Positions 5,577 to 5,677 of a stretch of 5,677 nt of DNA are shown piece after piece. The first letter of the stretch is position 1. Every line of letters begins with the position of its first letter. The notes beneath the pieces are model-generated. The model ran no database searches, was not told where the DNA came from, and saw nothing but the letters and a program-made list of their open reading frames with translations. This DNA comes from Spirochaetaceae bacterium (GTDB lineage Bacteria; Spirochaetota; Spirochaetia; Treponematales; Breznakiellaceae). The stretch lies in the NCBI GenBank assembly GCA_031279965.1, contig JAITHM010000139.1, positions 1 through 5,677 of the forward strand, written 5' to 3'. A program made the translations under genes and the position numbers.

Positions 5577-5677
5577 TTTTATGCAGAACGCGGGGGCGAT
5601 GCCCTGCGCCGAACTCGTATTGTTGCCGTTGTCATAACCGCTGGTGTGGACACTAAGAAAATACCAGTTACTGAGCA
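5574..5677 (-). CDS. C-terminal end of a probable surface-type protein (partial)
   Basis: On the minus strand a frame enters from beyond base 5677 and ends with TAG at 5576-5574. The visible 34 residues include NWYFLSVHTSGYDNGNNTSS and then AQGIAPAFCIK. The Gly-Ile-x-Pro-Ala-Phe-Cys-Ile ending and the Tyr/Asn/Gly/Ser-rich run before it resemble the C-termini of DUF6273-like and other treponemal or clostridial cell-surface domains, which often end in a G-[VI]-x-PA-[FLW] strand. Third codon positions are strongly C/T/G biased, as expected of real coding sequence, and no plus-strand frame here looks coding. The stop codon lies in the right end of the palindromic element. The family assignment comes from memory of the motif and is moderate to weak. 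Confidence 0.5.
   Translation of the reverse strand, partial: LSNWYFLSVHTSGYDNGNNTSSAQGIAPAFCIK

Overview
The window looks like chromosomal DNA of a spirochaete, most likely a Treponema-type organism of moderate GC content. The main reason is the first complete gene, a divergent FliG paralogue of the kind (FliG1) that spirochaetes carry beside their true motor FliG. The placement is an inference from gene content and style; no rRNA or other marker gene is present.

Layout. Bases 1-84 hold an upstream boundary, with a possible minus-strand gene start and the ribosome binding site of the first gene. Bases 85-4058 carry three plus-strand genes: a FliG-like protein (85-1347), a type II pantothenate kinase (1390-2208) and an ABC exporter half-transporter (2205-4058). 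The kinase and exporter overlap by the four bases ATGA and are probably translationally coupled. The kinase appears to have its own extended -10 promoter placed so that its mRNA would be leaderless. A convergent minus-strand gene (4064-5362) encodes an exported protein with an NlpC/P60-like Asn-Cys-Ser-Gly-Phe motif; its stop is only 5 bp from the exporter's stop. Bases 5448-5576 are a non-coding, about 129-bp palindromic element with TA at both ends and five GTGGRCA heptamers, resembling a MITE. Bases 5574-5677 are the C-terminal end of another minus-strand gene, probably a surface-type protein.

Most notable points. (1) The exporter's linker between membrane and ATPase domains contains a GC-rich, palindrome-rich, roughly 100-bp in-frame insert that looks like a dispersed repeat domesticated as coding sequence. 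(2) The FliG paralogue keeps the fold but has lost most residues used for torque generation and FliM binding. (3) The exporter has Asp in place of the catalytic Glu, so it should work as one half of a heterodimer, but no partner gene lies in the window. (4) The intergenic palindrome supplies the stop codon of the last gene.

The genes do not form one obvious pathway: motility-related, coenzyme A synthesis, export and cell-envelope functions sit side by side. I see no complete novel multi-gene system. The most promising undescribed items are the repeat-derived exporter linker and the predicted secreted cysteine-peptidase-like protein.
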